Notes under the pieces: generated by a model
Database searches by the model: none
Seen by the model: the letters and a program-made list of their open reading frames with translations, nothing else
What the model was told of the DNA's origin: nothing
Source: Rhizobium sp. SG_E_25_P2
Lineage (GTDB): Bacteria; Pseudomonadota; Alphaproteobacteria; Rhizobiales; Rhizobiaceae
Length of the DNA stretch: 64,000 bases
Direction: 5' to 3'
Assembly (NCBI RefSeq): GCF_029892285.1
Contig: NZ_JARXVM010000002.1
Coordinates: 62,001-126,000 of the forward strand
In this document: piece after piece, positions 8,781-17,296 of the stretch
Numbering within the stretch: the first letter of the stretch is position 1
How the letters are laid out: the number at the start of each line of letters is the position of its first letter
Program-made: the position numbers and the translations under genes

Positions 8781-8803
8781 GAAGCCCGGCTCGTCCGGGC
8801 TTC
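8781..8803 (+). terminator. Intrinsic terminator after gabTD
   Basis: A 9-bp perfect stem (GAAGCCCGG / CCGGGCTTC) with a 5-base loop, followed by a short T-containing stretch, ends the gab operon. Confidence 0.7.
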
Positions 8804-8832
8804 TTGCTGTTCAGGAATAGCGAACGAGTTGT

Positions 8833-8845
8833 CGAGAATTTCTCG
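8833..8845. promoter_or_regulatory. Palindrome upstream of the dioxygenase gene
   Basis: CGAGAATTTCTCG is a perfect 13-bp palindrome about 70 bases before the dioxygenase start. It could be an operator; no regulator is encoded next to it. Confidence 0.3.
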
Positions 8846-8915
8846 TCTATCGTGAACGCGGGGCCGTCCCTATATTGAGGACGAATATTCAGTTCCATGC
8901 GCCGGAGAGGCAATC

Positions 8916-9725
8916 ATGACATCGCTCAGCAACGCTTTTTCAAATCTGTCCTCGACGCCGCGCATGCCGGCGCTGTTTGTCGGTCACGGCAGCCCGATGA
9001 ATGCGATCCTCGACAATGAGTACAGCCGCAGCTGGCGCAAGATCGGCGAGAGCCTGCCGACGCCGAAAGCCATTCTCTGCGTATCCGCCCACTGGATGAC
9101 GCGGGGGACCACGCTGGTGCATATCGGCCGCAATCCCAAGACCATCCACGATTTCGGCGGCTTTCCGCCGGAACTCTTCGCGCAGCAATACAATGCGCCG
9201 GGAGCCCCCGATTTTGCCCAAGCGACCATAGATCTTCTGCAGGAAAGCCATGTGGAGGGCGATGATCGTTGGGGGCTCGATCACGGCGCCTGGTCTGTGC
9301 TGATCCAGATGTTCCCCAGGGCCGATATTCCGGTGTTTCAGCTGTCGCTCGATCTTTCCAAGGGTCTTGCCGATCATTTCAAGCTCGCGGCCGAGCTCAG
9401 GGCGTTGCGGGAGAAGGGCGTGCTGATCATCGGCAGCGGCAATATCGTCCACAATCTCCGGGCCTTGAATTTTGATGGCCAGGTGTTTGACTGGGCGGTG
9501 GAATTCGACCGCTATATGGCCGACGCCATCGAAGCGCGCGATGTCGGCAAGGTGCTGGATGCGGGCTCGATCGGTCGCGCAGCGGCGCTGTCGCATCCGA
9601 CCGTCGAGCATTTCCTGCCGCTCCTTTATCCGCTGGCGGTGATGGACAAGGCTGACGATCTGTCCTTCTTCAACGACACGATCGATCTCGGCTCGATTTC
9701 CATGCGGAGTTTCGTGCTGTCCTGA
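8916..9725 (+). CDS. ygiD: Class III extradiol dioxygenase, YgiD/DODA type
   Basis: This 269-residue LigB-fold enzyme resembles E. coli YgiD, a 4,5-DOPA extradiol dioxygenase. Expected metal ligands are visible: FVGHGSPMNA (His near residue 25), VSAHWMTRG, LDHGAWSVL and GSGNIVHNLR; the C-terminal HPTVEHFLPLL motif is also conserved. It probably opens catecholic rings using non-haem iron or another divalent metal; the natural substrate in bacteria is uncertain. It is a single gene after the gab terminator, and its stop codon abuts that of the convergent DUF1810 gene. Confidence 0.85.
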   Translation: MTSLSNAFSNLSSTPRMPALFVGHGSPMNAILDNEYSRSWRKIGESLPTPKAILCVSAHWMTRGTTLVHIGRNPKTIHDFGGFPPELFAQQYNAPGAPDFAQATIDLLQESHVEGDDRWGLDHGAWSVLIQMFPRADIPVFQLSLDLSKGLADHFKLAAELRALREKGVLIIGSGNIVHNLRALNFDGQVFDWAVEFDRYMADAIEARDVGKVLDAGSIGRAAALSHPTVEHFLPLLYPLAVMDKADDLSFFNDTIDLGSISMRSFVLS

Positions 9726-10187
9726 TCAGGCGTCGGCCGCGGGCGTCCAGTCAAGGAGCGCGAGCGTCTTGTCGTCGCGCTGACCGGCGCAGAACGCGTC
9801 GAGCGCGCGGGTGAAGGGCGCCGCCGCGTCGCCCGATGCGAGCTCGAACAGGGTCATCGACGACCGGAATTTCATGTCGTCGGGCGAGCCGAAGATCTCA
9901 TACAGGCTCTTGCCCTGATGCGCGAGCACAGCCTCGGTCGCCTCGGTCGCCTCGATCAGCCTTGGCCCGAGCAGCGGATGACGGAGATAGGCCCGGGCCT
10001 CTTCCTCGGAGGCGAGCGCGTAGAGCTGGGCGGTCGGCGACATGCCAAGGCCCGCGAGCTGCGGGAAGATGAACCACATCCAATGGCTCTGCTTGCGGCC
10101 CGCGCTCAATTCCTCGATCGCGCGCGGCCAGGCTGACGATTGCGCCTCGACGAAGCGCTGGAGATTAAAATTGACGTTGTCCGACAT
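9726..10187 (-). CDS. DUF1810 family protein
   Basis: 153 residues from the ATG at 10187 (MSDNVNFNLQRFVEAQ). The motifs FVEAQ, SHWMWFIFPQLAGLG and MKFRSSMTLFE are diagnostic of DUF1810, a family of calpastatin-like proteins of unknown role in bacteria. The gene has no operon partners. Its stop shares the TGATCA palindrome with the convergent dioxygenase gene, leaving no room for a terminator between them. Confidence 0.9.
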   Translation of the reverse strand: MSDNVNFNLQRFVEAQSSAWPRAIEELSAGRKQSHWMWFIFPQLAGLGMSPTAQLYALASEEEARAYLRHPLLGPRLIEATEATEAVLAHQGKSLYEIFGSPDDMKFRSSMTLFELASGDAAAPFTRALDAFCAGQRDDKTLALLDWTPAADA

Positions 10188-10371
10188 GAGATGGCTCCGC
10201 GCTGGTGGCAGTCCGTATTGCTTGCGGATCAGAAACGAAAGAGACGCGGCAAAGTTTCCGTAAACAGTCATCGCCGTAAATTTAAGGCGGCTTTGTTAAG
10301 CGTTCCGAAACATCGCCCCCTTATCGTCCGGTAACCATTTCTGTTTTGTGTATTGGTCCGGAGTATTGCGT

Positions 10372-11835
10372 GTGAAGATCGGCCTGCCAAAGATCCGCTT
10401 CTCCAAGAAGCTGGCGATCATATCCGCTGGCATGCTGGCGCTTCTGGGAGGCACCGGCGGCGCGGCGCTGTATGTTGGCAAGGACGAGTTGCTCGGCCCC
10501 CCAAAGGTCAACACGACAGGCGGCGAATGCCAGACGATCCAGACGATGGTTCTCAAGACGCCGGGCAAGCGGCTCTGGATGCGCAAATATGTGAAAATGG
10601 CTTCCGCCGACGCCGATATGCGCATCAAGACCGCGCTGCGCGTGGCGGGCCTGCTGGCCAAGACCAATAAGGTCGACCTGATCCAGGTGTCGATTCTCGA
10701 TGATCGCGGACCTGACAAGCGCGCCTTCATGCGCGGCCGCGCCATCGGCGCCGAAGTGGTGATCGCGCTCCAGCCGCGTTATGTGCCGGAGATGAAGCAA
10801 CCCTTCATCGCGCGCTATTACGATGGTCTGCCGGCTGATGACGGGCGTTTCTATGGTGAGCGGGTCGAACTCGACGCGGAGGAGGTCAAGGCCTTCATGG
10901 CCGCGATGAAGGACGAACCGGACAAGCTGGACTGCGCCGATATACCCAAGCCCGAGCCGACCGAGGGTGAAAAGCCGGCGCATGGCGCCGCCAAACCCGA
11001 GCATGGCGCCACCGTTTCGGAAGGACATGCCGCCCCGGCTGCCGAAGGTCACGGCGAGGAAGCCAAAACAGAAGGCCATGGCGAAGAAGCGCCGGCCGAA
11101 GGTCATGGCGAAAAGACCGCCGAGGGTCATGGCGAAACGCCAGCTGGCGAAGAGGCGAAGGCGGAGGGACATGGCGAGGAGCCCGCCAAGGAGCCCTCGA
11201 TGATGGATTCCGTTCTCGGCATGGTCGGCCTGGGCGGCGGCGAGGAAAAGCCGGCCGAGGGCCATGACGCCTCCAAGAATACCGAAGGCGAAGCCGCGCC
11301 CGCAGAGGAAGGCCATGAAACCGCCTCCGCCAAGCCGGAGCCGTCGATGATGGATTCCATGTTGGGCATGGTGGGTCTCGGCGGCGAGGAAAAGCCTGCT
11401 GCAGATCATGGTCCGGCAAAGACCGAGGGCGAGCACGCTCCCGCCGAGGAGCCCGCCGATACGGCTGAGGGCGATCACGCCCAGCCAGCCGGGGATCATG
11501 GCGCGGCCGGTGAACATGACGCCAGCGTCGATCAGGGCGACGCTGCGCATGCCGCGCCGGCTGACGAGGCCAAGGCTGGGGATCATGGAGCCAGCGAGGC
11601 GCACGAAGCTCAGCCTGCGGAAGACCATTCCGCGGCCGAAGATCATGCAGCGCCTGCTGAGGACCATGCAGCCCCCGCCGAAGAACACGGGGCCGCAAGC
11701 GAAGCCGGACATGCGGCGGAAGGCGCCGCAAAGCCCGAGGCGCATGGACAAGCCGAAACAGCGCATGAGCCAGCGCCGGCCGAGGATCACGCCGCTGCTC
11801 CCGCCGAAGAAGGCCACGGCGACACTACCCACTGA
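10372..11835 (+). CDS. Membrane-anchored His/Glu/Ala-rich repeat protein
   Basis: 487 residues from the GTG at 10372, which has CGGAG eight bases upstream; a GTG at 10348 would add eight residues. An N-terminal transmembrane anchor (about residues 12-35) precedes a globular segment (to about 195) that resembles flagellar basal-body-associated FliL-like or hypothetical rhizobial proteins only loosely. The remaining 290 residues are low complexity, built of EGHGEE, AEDHAA and similar units with a His every 4-10 residues, plus a duplicated hydrophobic segment (MMDSVLGMVGLGG and MMDSMLGMVGLGG, about 45 residues apart). The histidines suggest metal binding in the periplasm; this is inference. Family not recognised. 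Confidence 0.75.
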   Translation: MKIGLPKIRFSKKLAIISAGMLALLGGTGGAALYVGKDELLGPPKVNTTGGECQTIQTMVLKTPGKRLWMRKYVKMASADADMRIKTALRVAGLLAKTNKVDLIQVSILDDRGPDKRAFMRGRAIGAEVVIALQPRYVPEMKQPFIARYYDGLPADDGRFYGERVELDAEEVKAFMAAMKDEPDKLDCADIPKPEPTEGEKPAHGAAKPEHGATVSEGHAAPAAEGHGEEAKTEGHGEEAPAEGHGEKTAEGHGETPAGEEAKAEGHGEEPAKEPSMMDSVLGMVGLGGGEEKPAEGHDASKNTEGEAAPAEEGHETASAKPEPSMMDSMLGMVGLGGEEKPAADHGPAKTEGEHAPAEEPADTAEGDHAQPAGDHGAAGEHDASVDQGDAAHAAPADEAKAGDHGASEAHEAQPAEDHSAAEDHAAPAEDHAAPAEEHGAASEAGHAAEGAAKPEAHGQAETAHEPAPAEDHAAAPAEEGHGDTTH

Positions 11836-11856
11836 ATTCAGCCGATCAAGACATAG

Positions 11857-11892
11857 AAAAAGCCCCCGGACGGCATCGTCGCGGGGGCTTTT
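11857..11892. terminator. Bidirectional intrinsic terminator
   Basis: An 11-bp stem (AAAAGCCCCCG / CGGGGGCTTTT) with a loop that itself can fold (GACG/CGTC) lies between the repeat-protein gene and lysS. A-tract and T-tract flank it, so it can serve both convergent genes. Confidence 0.8.
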
Positions 11893-11911
11893 CGTAATCG
11901 GACTGTCGGCC

Positions 11912-13408
11912 TCAGTCGGCCTTGTTGCGGCGGGCCGGGAAGAGGATGACGTCGCGGATCGACGGCGCGTTGGTCAGCAGCATGATCAGGCGATCAACGC
12001 CGATGCCGAGGCCGCCGGCGGGCGGCATGCCCTGGTCGATGGCGTCGAGGAATTCATCGTCGAGCTGCTTGTCCTTCTCGCCGCGGGCATGGGCCTGCTC
12101 GAGCTGCTCGACCATGCGGCGGCGCTGCTCTTCGGGATCATTGAGTTCGGAGAAGGCGTTGCCGACTTCCCAGGCGTTGCAATAGGTCTCGAAGCGTTCG
12201 ACCAGACGCGGCTCGCCCGGCACTTCCTTGGCGAAGGGCGAGATGTCCTTGGGGAAATGCGTCACATGGCTCGGCTGGATCAACGTGCCCTCGACCTTCT
12301 CTTCAAAGATGAAGGCGAGGCATTCGCCCCAGGTCCAGTCCTTCTCGACTTCAAAGCCAGCGGCCTTGGCGGCTGCGCGGGCTTCTTCATCCGTCTTGAT
12401 CGCCAGGAAGTCGATGCCGGTGACGTCCTTGACGGCGTCGGGCATCGGAACGCGCTTGAACGGACCCTTGAAGGAGATCTGCTTGTCGCCGAAGGTGACG
12501 TCGGGCGTTCCGTGGATGGAGACGGCGAGGCCTTCAAACAGCCGCTCGACGAGGCCCATGATGTCCTCGTAATCGGCATAGGCCCAGTAGCATTCCATCA
12601 TGGTGAATTCGGGATTGTGCCGGGTGGAGACGCCTTCGTTGCGGAAGTTGCGGTTGATCTCGAACACCTTGTCGGACAGGCCCGAGACCAGCGTGCGCTT
12701 GAGGTACAGTTCCGGCGCGATGCGCAGATACATGTCCATCTTCAGCGTGTTGTGGAAGGTCTTGAACGGATCGGCGGTCGCGCCGCCATAGATGGTCTGC
12801 AGCATCGGCGTCTCGACTTCGAGAAAGCCTTCGCCTTCCATGAAGCGGCGGATGCCGGAGACGATCTTCGAGCGCTGCTGGAAGCGGAGCTTGGAATCCT
12901 CATTGGTGAGGATGTCGAGATGGCGCTTGCGGTAGCGCAGCTCGATGTCCGCCAGACCATGATACTTCTCCGGCATCGGCAGAAGCGTCTTGGTCAGCAT
13001 GGTGATTTCATGGGCGTTGATGGTGAGTTCGCCGCGCTTGGTGCGACGGACCTGGCCCTTGACGCCGATGATGTCGCCGAGGTCGATCATCGGCAGCAGC
13101 GCGCGGGCTTCTTCCGGCGTCGTGTCCTTGTGGGAGAAGATCTGGATCTTGCCCGAGGCGTCATGGATGTCCATGAACATGCCGGAATTGCGCGAGGAAT
13201 AGACGCGGCCGGCGACCGTCACGATGTCTTCCGACTCCTGATCCGGCTCGAGGCCGGCATATTTCTCGGCGAATTCCGCATTGGTCAGCGTGCGGTGGAA
13301 ATGCGCCGGATAGACGTCGCCAATGGTCTTGCGCAGCTGGTCAAGCTTCTGGCGGCGGACCTCGGTCGGGTCGGAGGAAAGCGCGGTTTCGGTCTTCTGT
13401 TCGGTCAT
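11912..13408 (-). CDS. lysS: Lysyl-tRNA synthetase, class II
   Basis: 498 residues charging tRNA-Lys. An N-terminal OB-fold anticodon-binding domain (about 55-170, VTVAGRVYSSRNSGMFMDIH) precedes the class II core: motif 1 near FLEVETPMLQ, motif 2 in FRNEGVSTRHNPEFTMMECY, motif 3 in GLGIGVDRLIML. The ATG at 13408 gives the normal N-terminus; the open frame further upstream runs through an intergenic repeat. gltX lies upstream in the same direction, separated by a mosaic repeat. Confidence 0.97.
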   Translation of the reverse strand: MTEQKTETALSSDPTEVRRQKLDQLRKTIGDVYPAHFHRTLTNAEFAEKYAGLEPDQESEDIVTVAGRVYSSRNSGMFMDIHDASGKIQIFSHKDTTPEEARALLPMIDLGDIIGVKGQVRRTKRGELTINAHEITMLTKTLLPMPEKYHGLADIELRYRKRHLDILTNEDSKLRFQQRSKIVSGIRRFMEGEGFLEVETPMLQTIYGGATADPFKTFHNTLKMDMYLRIAPELYLKRTLVSGLSDKVFEINRNFRNEGVSTRHNPEFTMMECYWAYADYEDIMGLVERLFEGLAVSIHGTPDVTFGDKQISFKGPFKRVPMPDAVKDVTGIDFLAIKTDEEARAAAKAAGFEVEKDWTWGECLAFIFEEKVEGTLIQPSHVTHFPKDISPFAKEVPGEPRLVERFETYCNAWEVGNAFSELNDPEEQRRRMVEQLEQAHARGEKDKQLDDEFLDAIDQGMPPAGGLGIGVDRLIMLLTNAPSIRDVILFPARRNKAD

Positions 13409-13465
13409 CGTATTGGCCTTTTGCGGCTGTGTTCGTTTTGGTTCGCCGATGCAGCTGTCTCTGCC

Positions 13466-13570
13466 AACCCTCCCCCTTGTGGGGAGGGTCGGAGCGAAGC
13501 GACGGGGAGGGGAGGCGTCTTGCTCAGGGCGAAGACCCCTCCCCAACCCCTCCCCACAAGGGGGAGGGGC
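13466..13570. repeat. Rhizobial palindromic mosaic repeat between gltX and lysS
   Basis: Two copies of the unit CCCTCCCCCTTGTGGGGAGG in opposite orientation (13466-13489 and 13547-13569) flank about 55 bases. RNA from either strand can form a long hairpin. It is of the RIME type of intergenic repeat described in rhizobia. The same unit recurs at 43.3, 45.6 and 48.6 kb. Confidence 0.85.
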
Positions 13571-13574
13571 TTCC

Positions 13575-15032
13575 TCATTTTCCGCTGCCCACCATCGAGG
13601 TCAGCACCTGGATCGCCACTTTGAGACGCTGGCGCACGACCGAGCGGCCGAGCAGCGCCATGCTGTCAAACAGCGGCAGCGAGCGCTGGCTGCCCGACAC
13701 GGCGATGAACAGCGGCGGGGTGACGACGCGCAGCTTCTTGCCGAGGCGATCGGCGATGGCGCGCAGCTCTTCCTCGATGGAAGCGACGTTCCATTCGAGC
13801 ATTTTTTCGAGATCGGTCTGAACAGTGGTGACGATCTCCAGCGTTTCCGCCGGGCTGGTCTTGAGCGCGGAGAAGGACGCGGGCGTCAGGCCGACATCGT
13901 GCGACAGCAGGAAGCCGGCGAGCGAGGGCAGTTCGCCAAGTTTGGTGATGCGGCTTTGGGCCAGCTTGAGGCCTTCGACAAGGCGGTCATTCTCTTGCGC
14001 CCAGCCGAGGACGCGGGCGACGAAGTCTTCAGGCGACAGTTTTTCGCGCAGCCAGCGGCCGTTCAGCCAGTCAAGCTTCTGCACGTCGAAGATCGCGCCG
14101 GCCTTGGACAGGTTGTCGGCGTCGAACCGCTCGATCAGTTCTTCCATCGACAGCATTTCCTCGCCTTCGGCGATCTGGATGAAGAACAGGCCGAGGAAGT
14201 TCATCAGCGCTTCCGGCAGATAGCCGAGGGCGGAATAATAGGAGATCGAGGTCGGGTTCTTGCGCTTGGACAGCTTCGATTTATCGGCATTGCGCATCAG
14301 AGACAGATGCATGAACACCGGCGGCTCAAGGCCGAGATAGCGATAGATAAGGATGTGCTTGGGCACAGAGGCCAGCCATTCCTCGCCGCGCGCCACATGG
14401 GTGATCTTCATCAGATGGTCGTCGACGACATTGGCCATATGATAGGTCGGCATGCCATCGGCTTTCAGCAGCACCTGCATGTCGACGCTTTCCCATGGGA
14501 TCGACACGTCGCCATAGACGCCGTCATGGAAATCGCAGGAGCCCGAGGTCGGGATCTTCATGCGCACCACATGCGGCTCGCCGGCTTCGACGCGAGCGGT
14601 GACTTCTTCGGCCTTGATATGCAGGCACAGACCGTCATAGCCGGGCGGCTTGCCGGCGGCGCGCTGGTCTTCGCGCATCTTTTCGAGCCGTTCGGGCGTG
14701 CAGAAGCAGCGGAAGGCGTTGCCTTCTTCCACCATCTTCTCGACGAAGGGACGGTAAATGTCCTTGCGCTCCGACTGGCGATAGGGGCCATGAGGGCCGC
14801 CGACATCGGGACCTTCCGACCAGGTCAGGCCGGTCCATTTCAGCGCGTCCAGCACTTTCTGCTCGAATTCGGCCGTCGAGCGGGTGGCGTCGGTGTCCTC
14901 GATGCGGAGGATGAATTCGCCGCCATGCTTCTTGGCGAAGAGATAGTTGAACAGCGCGATATAAGCGGTGCCGACATGGGGTTCGCCGGTGGGAGAAGGT
15001 GCGATGCGGACGCGGACGCCTGAAGTTGTCAT
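13575..15032 (-). CDS. gltX: Glutamyl-tRNA synthetase
   Basis: 485 residues, a class I synthetase charging tRNA-Glu (in alphaproteobacteria often also tRNA-Gln, later amidated by GatCAB). The HIGH-type motif appears as SPTGEPHVGTAY and the KMSKS motif as DKSKLSKRKNP; RIEDTDATRS is the conserved glutamate-binding region. The ATG at 15032 matches homologues. Many Rhizobiales carry two GltX proteins; this could be either. It precedes lysS, with a palindromic repeat between. Confidence 0.95.
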   Translation of the reverse strand: MTTSGVRVRIAPSPTGEPHVGTAYIALFNYLFAKKHGGEFILRIEDTDATRSTAEFEQKVLDALKWTGLTWSEGPDVGGPHGPYRQSERKDIYRPFVEKMVEEGNAFRCFCTPERLEKMREDQRAAGKPPGYDGLCLHIKAEEVTARVEAGEPHVVRMKIPTSGSCDFHDGVYGDVSIPWESVDMQVLLKADGMPTYHMANVVDDHLMKITHVARGEEWLASVPKHILIYRYLGLEPPVFMHLSLMRNADKSKLSKRKNPTSISYYSALGYLPEALMNFLGLFFIQIAEGEEMLSMEELIERFDADNLSKAGAIFDVQKLDWLNGRWLREKLSPEDFVARVLGWAQENDRLVEGLKLAQSRITKLGELPSLAGFLLSHDVGLTPASFSALKTSPAETLEIVTTVQTDLEKMLEWNVASIEEELRAIADRLGKKLRVVTPPLFIAVSGSQRSLPLFDSMALLGRSVVRQRLKVAIQVLTSMVGSGK

Positions 15033-15213
15033 GTTACTGGCCCATGGATCATGCGGAAAATCCGCCGCGCCAGGCAAGGCCATGAGGCCGGCCGGCTCGC
15101 CGGGTGAATTTCGGATGGGAAGAGGTCGCGGACCCGCCGCGAGAGGCGGCGGCGCCGGACAATTCCGTTAGCGCCGCCTTAGGCCATATTCAACGGCGGC
15201 GTCAAGGAAAAGC

Positions 15214-15909
15214 TCATTGGCCGGGCTTGGCGGCATAGGCTCCGAGAAAGAGCCTGAGGGCTTCGCGGACATTTCTTGCGATGCGTTCGGACGACGGCGG
15301 CTCCTGCATCTCCCCGAACAGGCGTGAGCGAAAAATGCCTGCCATGCAAAGTTCGGCATATTGGCGGGCGGCGAGTTCGGCGTCCTCGATGTCCCGCAGC
15401 GTTCCCAGTTCGATCTGTTTCTGAACATAAAGGGTCAGGAGCATGGGGCCGCCGCCGGGGCCGGTGCTGTAGAACCGCTTGGCCAGGTCCGGCATGCGAT
15501 CGAGAACGCCGATGACCATGCGCATGGCGGGGATGACCCGCTCCGAACAGACATGTTCGGTAAGAGAGACGCCGAATTGGCGAAGCGTCTCCTCCACCGG
15601 CAGGCCGTTTTCGAGGATCTGCCGAAGCACGCTCATGATCCGGCTTTTCTGGCGGTCGATGATTGCTGCGAACAGCTCTTCCTTGTTCTGGAAATAGACA
15701 TAGACGGTGCCCTTGGACACGCCGGCGGCGCGGGTGATGTCGTTCATGCTGGCGGCGTCATAGCCGAGCTGCATGAAGATCTGCTGGGCTCCATCGAGGA
15801 TCTGCTCGCGCTTGGCGGGATCTTCTCCCGCCGCAGGCCGTCGTCCCGGACCGCAAAGACTGAGCTGATGCGGCTCCTCCCCTGCGGCGAGGCTTTCCTT
15901 GTTCGCCAT
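15214..15909 (-). CDS. TetR family repressor of the adjacent efflux operon
   Basis: About 231 residues. The TetR helix-turn-helix is at about residues 35-80 (AKREQILDGAQQIFMQLGY, then ITRAAGVSKGTVYVYFQNKEEL); the C-terminal ligand domain is of the TetR_C AefR-like type. The ATG at 15909 has GGGAAAAGG upstream and is preferred to an ATG at 15921. It is divergent from an EmrAB-like pump, and two matching palindromes lie in the shared intergenic region, so autoregulation and pump repression are strongly suggested. Confidence 0.9.
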   Translation of the reverse strand: MANKESLAAGEEPHQLSLCGPGRRPAAGEDPAKREQILDGAQQIFMQLGYDAASMNDITRAAGVSKGTVYVYFQNKEELFAAIIDRQKSRIMSVLRQILENGLPVEETLRQFGVSLTEHVCSERVIPAMRMVIGVLDRMPDLAKRFYSTGPGGGPMLLTLYVQKQIELGTLRDIEDAELAARQYAELCMAGIFRSRLFGEMQEPPSSERIARNVREALRLFLGAYAAKPGQ

Positions 15910-15934
15910 GCCTTTTCCCATTTGTTCATTTTAT

Positions 15935-15952
15935 TCGAACCATCCGGTTCGA
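15935..15952. promoter_or_regulatory. TetR operator 1
   Basis: TCGAACC-ATCC-GGTTCGA is a perfect inverted repeat with a 4-base spacer, located 26 bases upstream of the TetR start codon. Its GAACC-N4-GGTTC core matches the second palindrome at 15998. Confidence 0.75.
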
Positions 15953-15997
15953 TTGATATTGCTATGGAACAAAAAAAGGACTACGTCAATTTCAAAC

Positions 15998-16013
15998 CGA
16001 ACCGTTCGGTTCG
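15998..16013. promoter_or_regulatory. TetR operator 2
   Basis: CGAACC-GTTC-GGTTCG has the same arms and the same 4-base spacing as the site at 15935, 63 bases away and 31 bases before the pump start. Paired identical sites between divergent genes indicate the repressor target. Confidence 0.75.
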
Positions 16014-16044
16014 ATACACTGTCGCGCAAAGAATCGAGTTCGCC

Positions 16045-17235
16045 ATGGCCAATCCCAGCAGCAGCGCCAAAGTCCGTACCGTCGATGAGGGTTTCCAAGC
16101 CGAGCCCACCGTCGAAGCTCCGCACGCGCCGACCGCGCCCGCTCAGGCTAGTGACGCGATGCCGGCCAAGGCCAAGTCGAAGGGCGCTACGAAGAAAGTC
16201 GTTCTGTCGCTCATGCTGATCGCCGGTCTCGCGGGCGGCGTCTATTATGGCCATGACTGGTGGGTGGAAGGCCGGTTCATGGTCTCGACCGACGATGCTT
16301 ATATCGAAGGCGACATCACCAATATCGCGTCGAAAGTGTCAGGTTATGTCGCGCATGTCGACGTCGTCGCCAACCGGCGGGTGAAAAAAGGCGATCCGCT
16401 CGTCACCCTGGACGCAGGCGACTATCGTATCGCCGTCGAACAGGCGGACGCCGCTATCGCGACGCAGAAGCTGGCTCTCGCGCGTTTTGACGCCCAGATC
16501 GAGGCCGCCCGCGCCTCTCTCGCCCAGGCTGACGCGTCAAAGACGGCGTTGCAAGCCACGCTGCGCGGCGCTGAAATCACCGAGCAGCGCGCCAGCAAAC
16601 TCGCCGCCAACAATGCCGGCACGGTCGCCGATCTCGACAACGCCAAGGTTTCTCTCGATCAAGCCCGGGCCAATCTGTTGGGGGCGGATTCCGCCATTGC
16701 CTCGGCCAAGGCCAATATCGCCGTTGTAACCGCCCAGAAGGCGGAGGCCGAAAGCGAGATCCGTTCGCTCGAATTGTCGAAAGACAAGGCGGCCCGCGAT
16801 CTCAGCTTCACCGTGATCAAGGCGCCGTTCGACGGCGTCGCCGGCAATATCGCCGTGCAGGACGGCGACTTCGTTTCGGCTGGTCAGAAGCTCGCGGCGC
16901 TTGTTCCAGTGACCGAGCTGTATGTCGACGCCAATTTCAAGGAAACGCAGTTGGCGGGCATCCATCCCGGCGCCGCTGTGACGCTGGAAGTCGATGCGCT
17001 CGGCGGCGAGATATTGCATGGCGAGGTGGTGTCTATCGCTCCGGCGTCCGGCTCGGTGTTCTCGCTGCTGCCGCCGGAAAACGCCACCGGCAATTTCACC
17101 AAGGTGATCCAGCGCGTGCCGGTGCGCATCAGGCTGCCGAAGGATGCTCTCGAAAGCGGCCATCTGCGCGCCGGTCTCAGCGTCATCGCCGAGGTCGACA
17201 GCCGCACCGGCGATCCCACGCGGCGTCTGAAATAA
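16045..17235 (+). CDS. HlyD/EmrA-type membrane fusion protein
   Basis: 396 residues from the ATG at 16045. A short cytoplasmic tail is followed by one transmembrane helix (about 52-70), then MVSTDDAYIEGDITNIAS, the standard EmrA/HlyD barrel-sandwich start, an alpha-helical coiled hairpin (about 140-250) and the returning KAPFDGVAGNIAVQDGDFV half-lipoyl motif. It links an inner-membrane MFS transporter with an outer-membrane channel for drug export. A later upstream ATG at 15964 would place the operator within the coding region, so 16045 is preferred. The MFS partner gene follows 61 bases downstream. Confidence 0.92.
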   Translation: MANPSSSAKVRTVDEGFQAEPTVEAPHAPTAPAQASDAMPAKAKSKGATKKVVLSLMLIAGLAGGVYYGHDWWVEGRFMVSTDDAYIEGDITNIASKVSGYVAHVDVVANRRVKKGDPLVTLDAGDYRIAVEQADAAIATQKLALARFDAQIEAARASLAQADASKTALQATLRGAEITEQRASKLAANNAGTVADLDNAKVSLDQARANLLGADSAIASAKANIAVVTAQKAEAESEIRSLELSKDKAARDLSFTVIKAPFDGVAGNIAVQDGDFVSAGQKLAALVPVTELYVDANFKETQLAGIHPGAAVTLEVDALGGEILHGEVVSIAPASGSVFSLLPPENATGNFTKVIQRVPVRIRLPKDALESGHLRAGLSVIAEVDSRTGDPTRRLK

Positions 17236-17258
17236 GCCCGCCCAGCATCCGGTTCAAC

Positions 17259-17282
17259 GCGTCGCTCCTAGCCGGGCGACGC
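17259..17282. other. Intercistronic hairpin in the efflux operon
   Basis: GCGTCGC and GCGACGC form a 7-bp stem with a 10-base loop just before the ribosome site of the MFS gene. There is no T-tract; it may affect mRNA stability or the protein ratio. Confidence 0.35.
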
Positions 17283-17296
17283 ATAGGAGGTCCGTC

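Noticed and set aside
10321-11832. A 503-codon open frame antisense to the His-rich repeat protein
   Set aside because: It mirrors the repeat DNA and gives a Gly/Met/Arg-rich string without domain features; plus-strand codon use and the membrane anchor favour the other strand.
11408-13624. Long plus-strand open frames across lysS and gltX
   Set aside because: They are antisense shadows typical of GC-rich coding DNA; the minus strand has complete synthetase motifs.
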